Assembly (NCBI GenBank): GCA_905221605.1
Contig: CAJNDS010002228.1
Coordinates: 312,001-376,000 of the forward strand
DNA from: Symbiodinium natans
Lineage: Eukaryota; Sar; Dinophyceae; Suessiales; Symbiodiniaceae
Length of the DNA: 64,000 nt
Direction of reading: 5' to 3'
Shown here: piece by piece, positions 21,315 through 31,833 of the stretch
Numbering within the stretch: the first letter of the stretch is position 1
How the letters are laid out: every line of letters begins with the position of its first letter
Notes under the pieces: generated by a model
Databases searched by the model: none
Seen by the model: the letters and a program-made list of their open reading frames with translations, nothing else
What the model was told of the DNA's origin: nothing
Position numbers and translations under genes: made by a program

Positions 21315-22655
21315 ATGAATTCCGATGCCATGTCGATTGTTGTGAAGGTTGTGTTGATGAGTGGGAGCTTTGTGGACATCGATGTGGCAGTTGCTTGCTC
21401 GATAGACGAGCTGCGGGTTGAAGCGCAACGAAGACTCGGAGTCAGACGTGGGAAGCTGCTGATGTCGGGTCGGAGGCTGGATGGGGCGACAATAGTTGCT
21501 GAAGCAGGGTTGAAGAGTGGGGACGTCTTGGCCTTACACAGAGATCCACTGAGTTTGGCCTCGACAGTTTATGCCTTCGCAGCAGTTCTCGCTGATGGAT
21601 CAGTCGTAGCGTGGGGTGACACCGCGCACGGTGGCAACAGCGCGCCCGTGCGAGCACGCCTGAAGAACGTGCAGCAGGTTCAGGCTACTGGCTCGGCTTT
21701 TGCGGCGATCTTGGCTGACGGATCTGTAGTCACATGGGGCAATCCTGCATGCGGTGGTGACTCAAGCGCCGTCCAGGAGCAGCTCAAGAATGTACAGCGA
21801 ATTGAAGCTGGCTTTCATGCCTTTGTTGCAATATTAAAGACTGGATCTGTTGTGACTTGGGGTGAACCTGCTTTTGGCGGTGATAGTACGGACGAACAGC
21901 AGAAGCTGCACAATGTTCAGCAAGTCTCATGCACCGGCTATGCTTTCGCTGCCATTCTGGAAAATGGATCGGTTGTGACATGGGGTCACCCTTCCCACGG
22001 GGGCGACAGCAGTGCGGTGCAGCACCTGCTGAAGAATGTGCAACAGATCAAAGGTACTCTGTCATCTTTTGCTGCCGTCCTGGCTGATGGATCTGTCATC
22101 CAATGGCCCCCTTCGGCGTGTGGGGCCACGGCCGTCCCGGCGCCAGTGACGAACGTGCAGACACTTGAGGCCGGTTTCCACAGCTTTGCTGCGATCCTGG
22201 CTGATGGAAAGCTGGTGACCTGGCACCATGACCCCTGGGCTGAGCTTGGCATCACTGTCCTCCCATTTCAGGATGTACGACAGGTTCAGGCTTCGGATAC
22301 TGCCTTTGCAGCTCTGTTGGCCGATGGAACCGTCGTGTCCTGGGGAGATGCCGATTGCGGCGGTAACTGCGAGGCTGTCCAAGGCCACCTGAAACATGTG
22401 CAAAGTCTCACGTCGTCTGGCGGAGCTTTCGCAGCACTCATTGAGGATGGAACGGTCGTAACATGGGGCGACCCGAGTCGCGGAGGAAACTGCAGCTCTG
22501 TCCAAGAGCAGCTGAGAAACGTGCGCTGTATCGATGCCAACGGTTATGCTTTTGCTGCGACCGTTCAGAACGGGCCCATTGAATCCGTGGTGACTTGGGG
22601 CAATGCGTTCTATGGTGGCGACAGCACTTGTGTCCAGGCCCAGTTGAGATCATGA
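21315..22655 (+). CDS. ubiquitin-like domain plus RCC1-like repeat protein, intronless
   Basis: 446 residues, single exon, ATG 21315 to TGA 22655. Residues ~6-76 resemble a ubiquitin-like fold (KVVLMSGSFVDIDVAVACSI...LLMSGRRLD...SGDVLALH). Residues ~85-446 are nine tandem repeats of about 41 residues with the core FAAILADGSVVTWG then GGDSSAVQEQLKNVQ, an RCC1/HERC-like propeller repeat. Repeats 5 and 6 lack the WG and GGD signature. Such proteins are very numerous in dinoflagellates and are often labelled HERC- or UVR8-like, but ligase or photoreceptor activity is not shown here: there is no HECT domain. Being intronless among many-intron neighbours suggests origin through reverse-transcribed mRNA. 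Cellular role unknown. Confidence 0.88.
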   Translation: MNSDAMSIVVKVVLMSGSFVDIDVAVACSIDELRVEAQRRLGVRRGKLLMSGRRLDGATIVAEAGLKSGDVLALHRDPLSLASTVYAFAAVLADGSVVAWGDTAHGGNSAPVRARLKNVQQVQATGSAFAAILADGSVVTWGNPACGGDSSAVQEQLKNVQRIEAGFHAFVAILKTGSVVTWGEPAFGGDSTDEQQKLHNVQQVSCTGYAFAAILENGSVVTWGHPSHGGDSSAVQHLLKNVQQIKGTLSSFAAVLADGSVIQWPPSACGATAVPAPVTNVQTLEAGFHSFAAILADGKLVTWHHDPWAELGITVLPFQDVRQVQASDTAFAALLADGTVVSWGDADCGGNCEAVQGHLKHVQSLTSSGGAFAALIEDGTVVTWGDPSRGGNCSSVQEQLRNVRCIDANGYAFAATVQNGPIESVVTWGNAFYGGDSTCVQAQLRS

Positions 22656-22665
22656 GAGCCCAAAT

Positions 22666-23136
22666 GTGGTGCAAATCGGCGCAAACGTGGAGCCAAGGCA
22701 TTCAGCATGTGTCCAGCGCTGCACACGTGCAAGGCCAAAGGTATGGCAGAGCTTTCCCCATGGTCAGCGATGGCGACGCCCAGCCATCGTACGCAATCTG
22801 ATCTTCCCTAGACGCAAACTTCGGGCTTTCGGCGATCATGTGCTATCAAATGTCCTCCAGCTGGCAAGTTGCAATCTGCAGATGTGGGAGCAGAGCGAGC
22901 GCGCCAAGTGGCCCAACGATGGTGCTGAACCTGCTAGTCATGGCACCACAACGGATCAGCACGGGTCTCCTCTCTCCGCTACTGTCCTTGCGCAGGCTGC
23001 AAAAAGTGCTTGGCGACCGCCAACATTGCGTACTGAGCAGACCGTAGTAGTTGGCAACAAGCTGCTCCGCTCCAGCAACCGCTCAAAGGATGGAAACCCC
23101 CAAACCTCCAACCTTGAACCCTCAATCCTCCAATAA
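22666..23136 (+). other. open frame just downstream of the RCC1-like gene
   Basis: 156 codons without an ATG start, running into telomere-like repeats. Parts are protein-like (FGDHVLSNVLQLASCNLQMW, SATVLAQAAKSAWRPPTL). It may be 3' untranslated sequence of the upstream gene or an exon; not resolved. Confidence 0.25.
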
Positions 23137-23247
23137 ACCCTACACCCCCAAACCTCCAAGCTTAAACCCTCAATCCCCCAAAACCCTAAACCCTAAACCC
23201 TCACCCTCCCAAACCTCCAACCTCAAACCCTCAATCCCCCAAAGCCC
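23090..23247. repeat. degenerate CCCTCAA / CCCTAAA tract
   Basis: Units such as AAACCTCCAACC, CCCTCAATCC and CCCTAAA in direct orientation. Confidence 0.7.
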
Positions 23248-24595
23248 TCACCGCGAAGCGTGGCTTAGGTCGGTCTGGGGCCCAAGCCGCCGAGCCTGGG
23301 CCAAGGCACTGAGCTTTGGGTGGATTTCGGGATCTTGGGGTCTAGGGTTTAGGGTTTAGGGTTTGGGGTTTAGGGTTCAGGGTTTGGGGTTTAGGTTTTC
23401 GGGTTTAGTTCGGGCTTGATCGAAAATTCTGGATCCTTCTGGCCGCACGACTTTGTAAAGAATGGGTCATAGTCGAAGATGAACCTGTAGTTTCCACTCC
23501 AAGCCATGGCAGAGGCATGAACGACCAAGCACTTGGCCTGGGCTTTTGTGCTATGGGGTTTAGGGTTTAGGGGTTAGGGTTTAGGGTTTAGGGTTTAGGG
23601 TTACACTGGTTGTCAGGGTGTAGGGGGGCTCGTCTATATGGATTCATATTGCCTGAGGGTGTGCAAAAGGGGACCCCATTTGCAGCAGCTCCCATCAACA
23701 CTTCGTTCGCCGATTGTTATTATCATTGCTACAATTATTATTAATTTATTATTATATACACGGAGACTGCTTCGTCACTTGTGTAGACCGATTCCTCCCG
23801 AAAAGAGTCTTGTACTCGTAGAAAGACGTCAGCACAGAAGCGTGTCCAACACCCCAGCCACCTTAGTTGTGTCACGTGCGCTGCCATCTTGCAGAGTGTC
23901 GGCAGATTGTACAGCCCCAGATCTACACGTGAATGCAACAGGCTTCTTGCAAGTACCCAAACTCCTGAACTTAAGTAGCCTAAGCTCCCTCACAGGCTCC
24001 TATCACGCTGCCTCTTGCCTTCACTTGGTCTAGACGGGCTGCTGCACAGGGCACCAAGAAGCAGCGTACCTGGTGCAAGCTCTCTAAGCGATTTTGAGGG
24101 TAAGCTTTTGAAGAAGACAGGGAATGGCATTTGCCAGGTTGATGTGGGTCGGGTCTTGAGAGTCCGCGAGACCTAGAGATCGGCACTTCATGACTTCAGA
24201 TCGACATAGCCGGCAGGATTATTGCTCTCACCTTCTCAGAATTGGGTTGATGCGTTTTCTTTGGCCTTAGGTGGACCATGGCGCTTGCATATGAGCATAG
24301 ATGTGTTGGCTCAGGCAGCCCACCCCTTGACCTCCCCGCCTAAGCAAGGGGGGGCCACGGCTTGGATCTCGTGTATTCTTTTGGGGGTATCAGGGTGTCA
24401 GGGGCCCACTTGGGATGTTCCCCCTTATGCTGACCGTCCTTAATTGGGATTATCGTAGGGTTTCGGGTATCGGGTTTTGGGATTTAGGGTTTAGGGTTTA
24501 GGGCCAAAAAGTAGCCTGAGGCCAGCGGCGGTCGACCTCCTGTTTGGTCGACGATAATGCTCATCCTCAGCTATGCCGCGCGGCGGCAGTTTGAC
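23248..24595 (-). CDS. unidentified minus-strand gene, three candidate exons
   Basis: Exons 24595-~24530 (VKLPPRGIAEDEHYRRPNRR), 23537-23412 (AKCLVVHASAMAWSGNYRFI, FDYDPFFTKSCGQKDPEFSI) and 23295-23248 (ARRLGPQTDLSHASR, stop 23250-23248). All junctions are phase 0 with AG|G acceptors and GC or GA donors. The central exon is very protein-like. Introns contain TTTAGGG tracts. Family not recognised. Confidence 0.5.
23560..24400. other. intron of the minus-strand gene
   Basis: Starts with a telomere-like tract (23556-23602). The remainder holds only ambiguous open frames (for example 23638-24033 plus) and a short ATTATT tract at ~23720-23760. Confidence 0.35.
24410..24454. mobile_element. MITE-like element, family B, truncated half copy
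   Basis: Only the left half is present (TTGGGATGTTCCCCCTTATG and CCGTCCTTAATTGGGATTAT). It breaks off directly into a telomere-like tract at ~24455. Confidence 0.5.
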
Positions 24596-24809
24596 CTTCA
24601 AAGCAGGGCCTTTGGGCGTCGATGCGCTTGCCTAAAATTTGGAACAGCCCTGGAATCGAGGGTCTAGATGACTTAGGCTATAGGTCCTTTCAAAATGCTC
24701 AACAGTGGACCCACGAAGAAGGGGCACGAATCTGGAACAATCTCTCAATTAGGGCATTCTGGGGTGGGTCCTGTAGCCTCCTGACTTTTGTGGCGCTGAA
24801 TCTCAGCCC

Positions 24810-24926
24810 TCACCCTAAACCCTAAACCCTATAAACCCTATAAACCCTATAAACCCTATAAACCCTATAAACCCTATAAACCCTATAAACCCTATAAACC
24901 CTATGAACCCTATGAACCCTAAACAG
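24810..24926. repeat. 9-base variant telomere array (CCCTATAAA)n
   Basis: About nine units of CCCTATAAA between short CCCTAAA and CCCTATGAA units; ends at the acceptor AAACAG of the next exon. Confidence 0.9.
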
Positions 24927-27284
24927 GGCCATCCTGGGAACCTATGAGTTGACTCCTGAGGTTCTCCTGGTGCCAGGCCTCACGCAGGTTCTCTTCAGCT
25001 TCAACATTGTGGTGAACGTACCTTGGCAGGGCTTCTCCAGGTTTTAGGGTTTAGGGTTTAGGGCCTAGGGTTTAGGGCTTAGGGTTTAGGGTTTCGGGTG
25101 GTTCAGTGATCCGGTCGTTTGGCTGTGGTAGCTAGTCTTCTGAACTGTCCCTGCAGCGTGCTTGCGCCATCCATGTTAAGGTCCTCGGCCATCGTATCAA
25201 CGTGCAGCCGGACGCTGGATGATTCAGTTGGGGTTCTTGCTTTGTACGGGTTTGGCAGAGGTTTGGCCCTTTCCTTCCTGGAGGCGACTCCCAACTTTAA
25301 AGGCACAAAAGCACGAGAGCCCTATGCATGATTATGCATGCAGGAGCCAATCCCTGCTTTAGGTTCTTTGGTTGGATTGTCTTTGACTTGTATGACGTCT
25401 GTAAGGTGCGCCATGTCGGGATAAGGGCTAGGGAAGCTGCAAGCACCTATGAAGCCACTCGAGAAGCCCGGAATCCCAGGAGAAGGGCCACGTCGCCTGC
25501 ACGGAAACTGTCACAGGGCTGGTGGACCTGCTGGAAAAGACAGGGTCGAGGACACTACTTTCCCCACTCTTGTGAGGAAAAGTCTTTACTTTCAACTTAA
25601 CCGGAAGCACAGGGAAGCATATTCCGATTCTTTAGCTTCTTACCAGTGCCCCTGTTGCCCTTTCATGTCTAGAAGCTGTCGCAGGACTGGCGCCGTCCTC
25701 ATCATCCTCTATGCAGTGGTGGTGCCTGTTGTCAAACTGCTTCTGCTTGCGGTCGGCGAGATCTTCAGGCACGTCATGTTTCCCAAAACCCTAAACCCTA
25801 AACTCTAAACCCTAAAACCTAAATCCGTGTTGTTAGTTACGACTTTATAGGATGCTTTTTTAGGGTATCACAGGGCAGGCTTTGCGGCTGAAGGAGCCGG
25901 ACTGTATCATGACTTGCCAGCTGAAGCCGGGGCTGTTCCAGTGCTGACTTCCGAAAGATCCAGAGGACTTGGAAGAAGTGGCTCTTTATATTTTGCTTAT
26001 CATGAATTGCTTTATACTTGTAAGAATATTTCATGATAATAATAATATTAGTAAGAATAGGAAGCCGAATAAGAAAACGATCTTATTATTAATCATTATA
26101 GTAATAATAATAATATTATAATTGCAATAATACTTATAAGAATAACAATCGACAGTCGACATGTGATGTTTTTTGTCCCAAGATTAAGCCTTACTTCAGA
26201 GTGCTGTGTTTTGAGGGTGGTGGCGATCTGACACTTTCCCTCGACTCCCCCGATTCAGGTTCTCTTCTTCCGAGTGTCTGGTGCTGGCCTGAGATGCTGG
26301 GGTTTAGGGTTCAGGGTTTAGGGTTTAGGGTTTAGGCAATAGGCATTCGGGTTGAGGGTTTAGGCTTCTGGGATCCGCAGATGCGACCAGGTTCGGAGGT
26401 TGTTGCTTTTTTGAACGAATCCGAAAATCCACGGAGGTAGCTCTTCATTGTCCCTGCCCCTAAACCCTAAACCCGAAGCCCCAAACCCCAAACCCTAAAC
26501 CCTATAAATTTTAAACCCTAAACCCAAAACCCTGCACACAGAACGACATCGAACCCATGCAGTGCCTGCCCCTTGTCTGAACTTTACCATCCCCAGCGCG
26601 CAGGGAACCTCGACCCTGAAGATCACCACTGCCTCAACTCTTGGAAGCTGACACCCTAAACCCTAAACCCCAAACCCTAAACCCCAAACCCGAAACCCTA
26701 AACCCTAAACCCTGAAGGTCATCATCGCCCGAGTTTGCATCAACATCGTGCAATGCATCTCGAAGTGGGCTTGCCAAGCCCTCAGCATGAGGTTTAGGGT
26801 TTAGGGTTTGGGGTTTAGGGTTTAGGGTTTAGGGTTGCAGTGAGGATGCAGGATGCTGTTTCTGGAACGCGGAGGGATGTTGGTTCTGTGAAGCTTTGGC
26901 TCTACCTACACCTGCATGCTGAAACCTACCTCTACCTGTACCTGCATGCTGAAACCTACCTTATTCTCCTAACCTTTTCCAAGGTCCAGACATGTTTGCA
27001 TATATCCTGCTGGTTCATCTGGTGCGGCTGCTTAACAGCGACCCACTGGTTCTGACAGCCGCGAAGCTAGATGTGGCTGGGCTGACTTGCGATCGCAGAG
27101 GTAGCCAAGACTTCTGCATGTTGGTTTGACCTTGTAATTGGCATCCGGAAGTTTTTTTTCTGTTGTTTTGGTAAGCTTGTAGACAACCGCACCAAAAGAG
27201 CTAGAGGCTTCTCCGACTCACATCTGTTCTCTTCCAGGTGGGCTTCTCCTGTTTCAGCGTCTTCTGCGTTTGCTCGACGATTTC
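24927..27284 (+). CDS. PqiA-like integral membrane protein, multi-exon
   Basis: Exons 24927-25040, 25685-25768, 26718-26772, 26984-27072 and 27238-27284. Junctions 1-2, 3-4 and 4-5 are in phase; one exon between 25768 and 26718 is probably missing from this list (26560-26650 is coding-like). Signature pieces: GAVLIILYAVVVPVVKLLLL, then SKWACPDMFAYILLVHLVRL and KLDVGFSCFSVFCVC. The W..-DMF-LL..LV-L...A.LDVGF pattern is that of the PqiA membrane domain, known from bacterial inter-membrane transport; the role in dinoflagellates is unknown. Donors seen: GT, GC, GC, GT. Introns hold telomere-like tracts. The 5' and 3' ends are not determined. Confidence 0.62.
25041..25097. repeat. TTTAGGG tract at the 5' end of a PqiA-like intron
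   Basis: The GT donor is followed directly by TTTAGGG units with a few variants. Confidence 0.85.
26040..26160. repeat. AT-rich (TAATAA)-type tract in PqiA-like intron
   Basis: AATAATAAT and TTATTATTAAT runs; not coding. Confidence 0.7.
26905..26965. repeat. two direct copies of a ~28-bp unit
   Basis: ACCTGCATGCTGAAACCTAC occurs twice in tandem within the intron before the DMFAYILL exon. Confidence 0.75.
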
Positions 27285-28654
27285 GTGCCTCTCTCAGAGG
27301 GCGCAGGATGCTCCGACAGGAATTTGGCGGCAGTCTTCCTCAAGCTGAAAAAGCAGGTTATGGGGAGAGGTCTTGTGCTTTGGACTTGTGTTTGCAACAT
27401 CTGTCGTAGATACCATCGCCATCCGCCTCACATGTGCAACACTGGGCCAAGCAAAAAGGTCTTTGGGCATCAGCTTGCCGCATCTGCCGGGGCGGACGCC
27501 AGCTGCCGGGACCGGCCTCCTTGCATGCTAAAAGTGGGTGCCTACCAAGCAAGTCTCAGTCTAGTCGGCGCTTCAGTTGCAGGGCGAGGGTATACCAGGG
27601 AGGCGCAGACGCCTCCTTGGGATACCCACGAAAGTTTTGCTCATGTTGTCCAATCACTGCAGCTGTCATTGAAACTCTTTTCGCGCAAAAAGAAAGGTCG
27701 CTCTCTTCCCGGCTCCCTTGGGGCACCTGCTACGCTCGGGGAGTGATGAAGACGCATGCGTCACGCTTTTCATCTTCAGCACAGACACCCCTGAAGAATT
27801 CGCCAAACGAAGAGTTACAGGCCACACCAAGCCAATGAGATTGCAGTCATATTAATAGACTAACATAATAGTAACAATAGTGAGAACAACAGAAATACCC
27901 TCACAACTTAGCATTCTTCAAAGTTAAGGGCTGCCTCGATACCGGCTGCAGAATTTGTTTTGGGGATGCTGGCCATGGAGTCAAGACATACAGGGAGGAG
28001 CAAAAATCATGGCCAACAGTATTCTCTTGTAATCCCTACATGAGTTATACTCCGTGACAACATCGCCAAGTAGGAGACGTCAGTGAAACGCCGGCGGATT
28101 GGCACGAAGCTCTCGCCTACCCACTGCCAGGAGCCCCCTGCTCGGAGCCAAAGTGGTGAAACTCCTTGCAGCAGGAATTGCAGCGATTTTCGCATCGCGG
28201 CTGTATCAGAGCAGTCGCCATCATAGGTAGCTCGAAAGTTGTTAGCTTAAGCAGCTAGATGCATCTGCCCAGGTGTAGACTTTGCTGTAATCTGCGGCCT
28301 CCTGCTTGCTGCAATGGTAAACTTGACCTGAGAACAGATGAGGATGCCATTCGTGGAGGGGGTTCGTGCAGATTCACATAGAATGCCTGCTGCAGCCCTC
28401 GTAAGGCCATATTTTTCATCGCGGGACTGTCGATCCCCTGCATGTCTCTCAGGACAGACAGCCCCCGGTCCGGTTGGGGGGAGGGGGGGGGCTGGCGGGG
28501 ATGTGCCGGCACACAGCACTACGTCGTAGGATAGCCAATCCTTTTTTTAAGTCACCAGTCTGCTCCCAAAAAAACCACAGAAACCCACCTTGGCAAAAGG
28601 GCCCTCATATTGAGGCTCTGCTTTAGCTTAAAGTCCCTGAAACCACCGCGTCAG
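27285..28654. other. gap downstream of the PqiA-like exons
   Basis: Open frames at 27270-27746 (+), 28007-28195 (-) and 28247-28519 (-) are protein-like but overlap alternatives on the other strand. None has a recognisable domain or settled splice phase. Remaining PqiA-like exons probably lie here. Confidence 0.3.
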
Positions 28655-28739
28655 GATCGATGAGAGGCAGCTCTACCCCCCGAATGGCTCGGTGCCCTAC
28701 TCCGCCAAGCCACTGGTGGAGGTGCCTTTCAAGCTCTAA
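28655..28739 (+). CDS. terminal exon of a plus-strand gene
   Basis: After GTCAG|GA the frame reads IDERQLYPPNGSVPYSAKPL then VEVPFKL and TAA at 28737-28739. Could be the last exon of the PqiA-like gene, but the connection is not shown. Confidence 0.45.
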
Positions 28740-28809
28740 AGAAACAGCACACACAACTCTGTAAGCCCTTCTAAGCCCCAATGAAACCCGACACGCCCCC
28801 CTAGGACCC

Positions 28810-28996
28810 CTAAAGTTCCTTCAAGTGCCTCTTTGGGCAGCCCTATGACACCCTAAAGTTCCTTCAAGCGCCTTTCTTTGGGCAGTCCCTGGCCATCCCG
28901 GATCTTTTGAAGTCCGACATCAGCATCCTCTCCTGCACCCAGTGGCTGGTTCAGGAGATTGGACATGGAGAGGCAAACAGACCCTCGGCTTCTTTT
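28810..28996 (+). CDS. candidate exon containing a duplicated segment
   Basis: Frame CLFGQPYDTLKFLQAPFFGQ then SLAIPDLLKSDISILSCTQW and LVQEIGHGEANRP. The nucleotide segment CTAAAGTTCCTTCAAG with TTTGGGCAG is present twice (~28811-28840 and ~28854-28888), giving internal peptide repetition. Family unknown. Confidence 0.4.
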
Positions 28997-29159
28997 GTCA
29001 TGGTTTTTTTTGGGGGGTTCTAGTAGGGTTCTAGGATCCCTGAAAGGAAAGCCCCGTAGCACCCTGGCAAGGCTTGTTCGCCCTGGTGATGTTCGGACTC
29101 TGCGTGATAGCAACTTGGCAGCGAGCTCCTCTGGCCAACCCTGGTCGTTGGACTTCCCA

Positions 29160-29237
29160 CCCTAAACCCTAAACCCTAAACCCTAAACCCTAAACCCTAA
29201 ACCCTAAACCCTAAACCCTAAACCCTAAACCCTAAAC
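29160..29237. repeat. (CCCTAAA)n array
   Basis: Eleven nearly perfect heptamers, ending directly before an ATG at 29238. Confidence 0.9.
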
Positions 29238-29385
29238 ATGGATCCGGGCTTTCTCTTACACAGCCACGCAGATTTTCCCAGTTTTGGTGACAACTCGAGA
29301 GGCGAAGGGGGTGGCAGGGTCGGCCAGTCTGAGCCGGCAGCAAGGTGCCGTGATGAGTTCGCGTGTACTCCATGTCTTGAATTAG
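29238..29385 (+). CDS. candidate exon with start codon
   Basis: ATG immediately after a CCCTAAA array; reads MDPGFLLHSHADFPSFGDNS then RGEGGGRVGQSEPAARCRDE and enters TTTAGGG repeats. Could be a first exon or an internal exon starting at AG|C 29264. Family unknown. Confidence 0.4.
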
Positions 29386-29418
29386 GGTTTAGGGTTTCGG
29401 GTTTAGGGTGATGCTGTC

Positions 29419-29500
29419 ATGCACATCCAAGATCTGCCAAGATTGTGTCTACCCATCCTGTGTTTGAGCCTTTGCCTGGCCACCGTCGAAAGCCAAAACA
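29419..29500 (+). CDS. signal-peptide-like ORF start interrupted by a family A element
   Basis: ATG 29419 reads MHIQDLPRLCLPILCLSLCL then ATVES, a plausible secretory leader, and runs into the inverted-repeat element at 29504. Further coding after the element is uncertain. Confidence 0.3.
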
Positions 29501-29503
29501 AAT

Positions 29504-29594
29504 GGGGGTTTCCGAAGTTAGGGATCCTTGTTTTTATGGGAATCGTACTATTTGGGGCTCTATATCTTGGGGTCCCCAATTTTCGGAAACCCCC
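29504..29594. mobile_element. MITE-like element, family A, with AAAT flanking duplication
   Basis: About 91 bp with the cleanest arms of the family: GGGGGTTTCCGAAGTT at left, AATTTTCGGAAACCCCC at right. AAAT flanks it on both sides and may be a target-site duplication. The interior motif ATGGGAATCGTACTATTTGG is shared with the copies at 34571 and 41329. It lies just downstream of a signal-peptide-like ORF starting at 29419. Confidence 0.65.
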
Positions 29595-30028
29595 AAATCA
29601 GGTAGAGACGAGGTCTAGAAGGGGTTGTGGGGCGTCCTTTTGCCAGCTCAGGCCTTGCCACTGGCAGACGTCCTCTGCCTCCTGCTTGCAGCCTTTCGCC
29701 TGGATCCACAAACCACGGTGCGACAGGGGAAGGGCAGAAAGTTGTGGAGTTAAGGAAGAGACTCGGGCAATCACAGGCTGGTTGTGTTGATGAGAATTAT
29801 TGTAAATGTCATGTGCCATTTACACTTGTTGCACTCCACATCCGAAGTCACCTGCCGACACAACGCCTGGCATCTTGCTGGCGAATAGACACGAAACCCC
29901 ACCCCACCGCCAAGTTCAACTTAGCCCAGGCAGTAGCTAGGGATGGGGAACCCCAGCACCTCCAACAACTCTAAACCCTAAACCCTAAACCCTATACCCT
30001 ATACCCTAAACCCTAAACACTAAACCCT

Positions 30029-30119
30029 CAATGAGTATCGACCAACTCCGAAGCCGCCGCAGGCCGCCGAAGCCCCATCGTCCCAGCCATGTTGGTTCTA
30101 CTCTTGGGCCATGGCCTGA
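30029..30119 (+). CDS. candidate terminal exon
   Basis: Follows a CCCTAAA/CCCTATA tract (29970-30025); reads NEYRPTPKPPQAAEAPSSQP then CWFYSWAMA and TGA at 30117-30119. Pro/Ala-rich. Family unknown. Confidence 0.4.
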
Positions 30120-30370
30120 GCCTGTTCATGAGATTAGAATATCTGAAGTCTTCATAATAGCAATCTTAACAAGAATATTAGTAGTCTTCATAATGTTAAG
30201 ACTATTCATTCATACGATGCATACCTCTTTATCTGAATATTCACGTACTATTCATAATATTCATAATATTCATAATGCTCAGAAAAGGTAAATCCTAGTC
30301 ATGTTCGCAACAACATCAAAACTAACCAAGTTCATAATACCAAAAACACGAAGGAATATCAATAAGGTTC
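30120..30370. other. AT-rich stretch with TTCATAATA repeats
   Basis: ATTCATAAT and CATAATATT units recur. An open frame exists but its composition follows the repeat. Not assigned. Confidence 0.4.
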
Positions 30371-30427
30371 CTAGATCAGCTCCAGGTTCTGCGGGTTTCT
30401 GTGGCTTAGCATACGGAAGCAGGGCGA

Positions 30428-30682
30428 TCAGTACCTCGAGGGCACTGGCAGGGTGTCACCTGGTGCAGCAAGCGGGGTGGCCACGTTGTAAGGCTCGGGT
30501 GTAGCAGTTACTGTTTTCGAGCCATTTCCTGAATGGCCCGGGTTTTCAGGGATCTGTAGCATTGACAGGAGCTTTTTTAGGGCCCATGTCCTTGGAGCTA
30601 ACTTCCGAGGAATGGCTGCAGACTTCAGCAGCCCGTTAAACCCCCTTGCACCCGAACGTAGACGTAGGAAGCTGGATTGCAT
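30428..30682 (-). CDS. 84-residue hypothetical protein
   Basis: ATG 30682 to TGA 30428 on the minus strand. Basic N-terminal part (MQSSFLRLRSGARGFNGLLK), polar C-terminal part (GSKTVTATPEPYNVATPLAA). No domain recognised; may be an exon pair. Confidence 0.4.
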   Translation of the reverse strand: MQSSFLRLRSGARGFNGLLKSAAIPRKLAPRTWALKKLLSMLQIPENPGHSGNGSKTVTATPEPYNVATPLAAPGDTLPVPSRY

Positions 30683-31237
30683 GTAACTTTTGGAAGCTGG
30701 CAGCTGAAAGAGAGGACTGTCTTAACACTTGGCAGGCAAAAGTGCTCCGGAAGCTGGCAATGCTGGATGTGTCCATCATGGGGGTCTATGCCCGCACCCC
30801 AGTGGCATCTGCATGACACCTGACAGAAATCGTCTGTCTTCCGGTTGCCTACACAGCTACACGCCGGCTGAAGTGATGCTACAGCAACCTGCAAGGATGT
30901 TTCAGCATCCCAGCCAACATTCCATCATGTAGGAGAGTGGGTTTGCATCAGAGTCATGTGTGACAAGTGGCCAGATGTAAAGCGCCACGGTTTCGCATAC
31001 CCATCTTAAAGAGGTGTGGAGGTGTGGAGAGTCAGTGGCCACGATGTCAGATGAGTTGTCATTCGAAACACCTCCAGCGGCTGCGGCTCTGTCGGGAGAC
31101 CACATGGTTGCCTCAGATCTCCAGAGGGATGCACGTCTTTCCCATGGGGGTTAGGGCTTAGTGTTTATGATTTCTCTGTTGCAAAGAGGTGTTGAGGGCC
31201 TATTTAGCATTGCTGGATCCTTCAAGATGCAAACAGA
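30683..31237. other. no supported gene
   Basis: Several short frames on both strands, none with consistent splice sites or recognisable sequence. No repeats of note. Confidence 0.3.
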
Positions 31238-31414
31238 ATGGCTGAAATTTCAATCCGTGCGCAGGTCATCACCTTCTGCATGGGCATCTACAAGAAGCAG
31301 GGCATCGTCCTGTCCACGCATACCGGTGGCCCGGCATTGCATTCCACGAGGTGTGGTAACTTTGATGAATTTGAGGCTCGCGCCTCGCAATGGCCAGGTG
31401 CCCTACACCCCTAA
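31238..31414 (+). CDS. 58-residue hypothetical ORF or exon
   Basis: ATG 31238; MAEISIRAQVITFCMGIYKK then QGIVLSTHTGG and CGNFDEFEARASQWPG, stop 31412-31414. Strongly protein-like; family unknown. Confidence 0.4.
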   Translation: MAEISIRAQVITFCMGIYKKQGIVLSTHTGGPALHSTRCGNFDEFEARASQWPGALHP

Positions 31415-31833
31415 TCCGCAACTGGGAAGAGCCCAGATCAATCCAGCCCTGCCACCCAGGCGTCTTGATGCTCATCGTGGCAGAAGTGGCTCACACCCTG
31501 CTGTACTGGCTTGTGTCTGGCACTTTGTCTACATTTAGACAGTTTGAAGGATTTGTTTAGCATTTTGGTCGGTGTTCAATGGACTAAGACAAGCACGCGC
31601 TACGCGTAGACACAGCCTCCCTGGATTGCCTGCCTGCTCAGAGATTGCAGTTTTTCATCCCCCTATATAATCCCTTACAGGGGGAATTGTACAGGATACC
31701 CCAGGTCCCTCATTCCCCACTATAGGAACCAGCGGGGATTAGCATATCCAGGTTAGTGGCCAGTAACTGTCACACACTGTTGGTGTTTGAATGACAGGGT
31801 TTAGGGCTGAGGGCTGAGGCTTTTGGGATGCAG

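Noticed and set aside
25103-25610. Open frames on both strands within a PqiA-like intron
   Set aside because: Neighbouring exons join in phase across this region, so it is more simply intron sequence.
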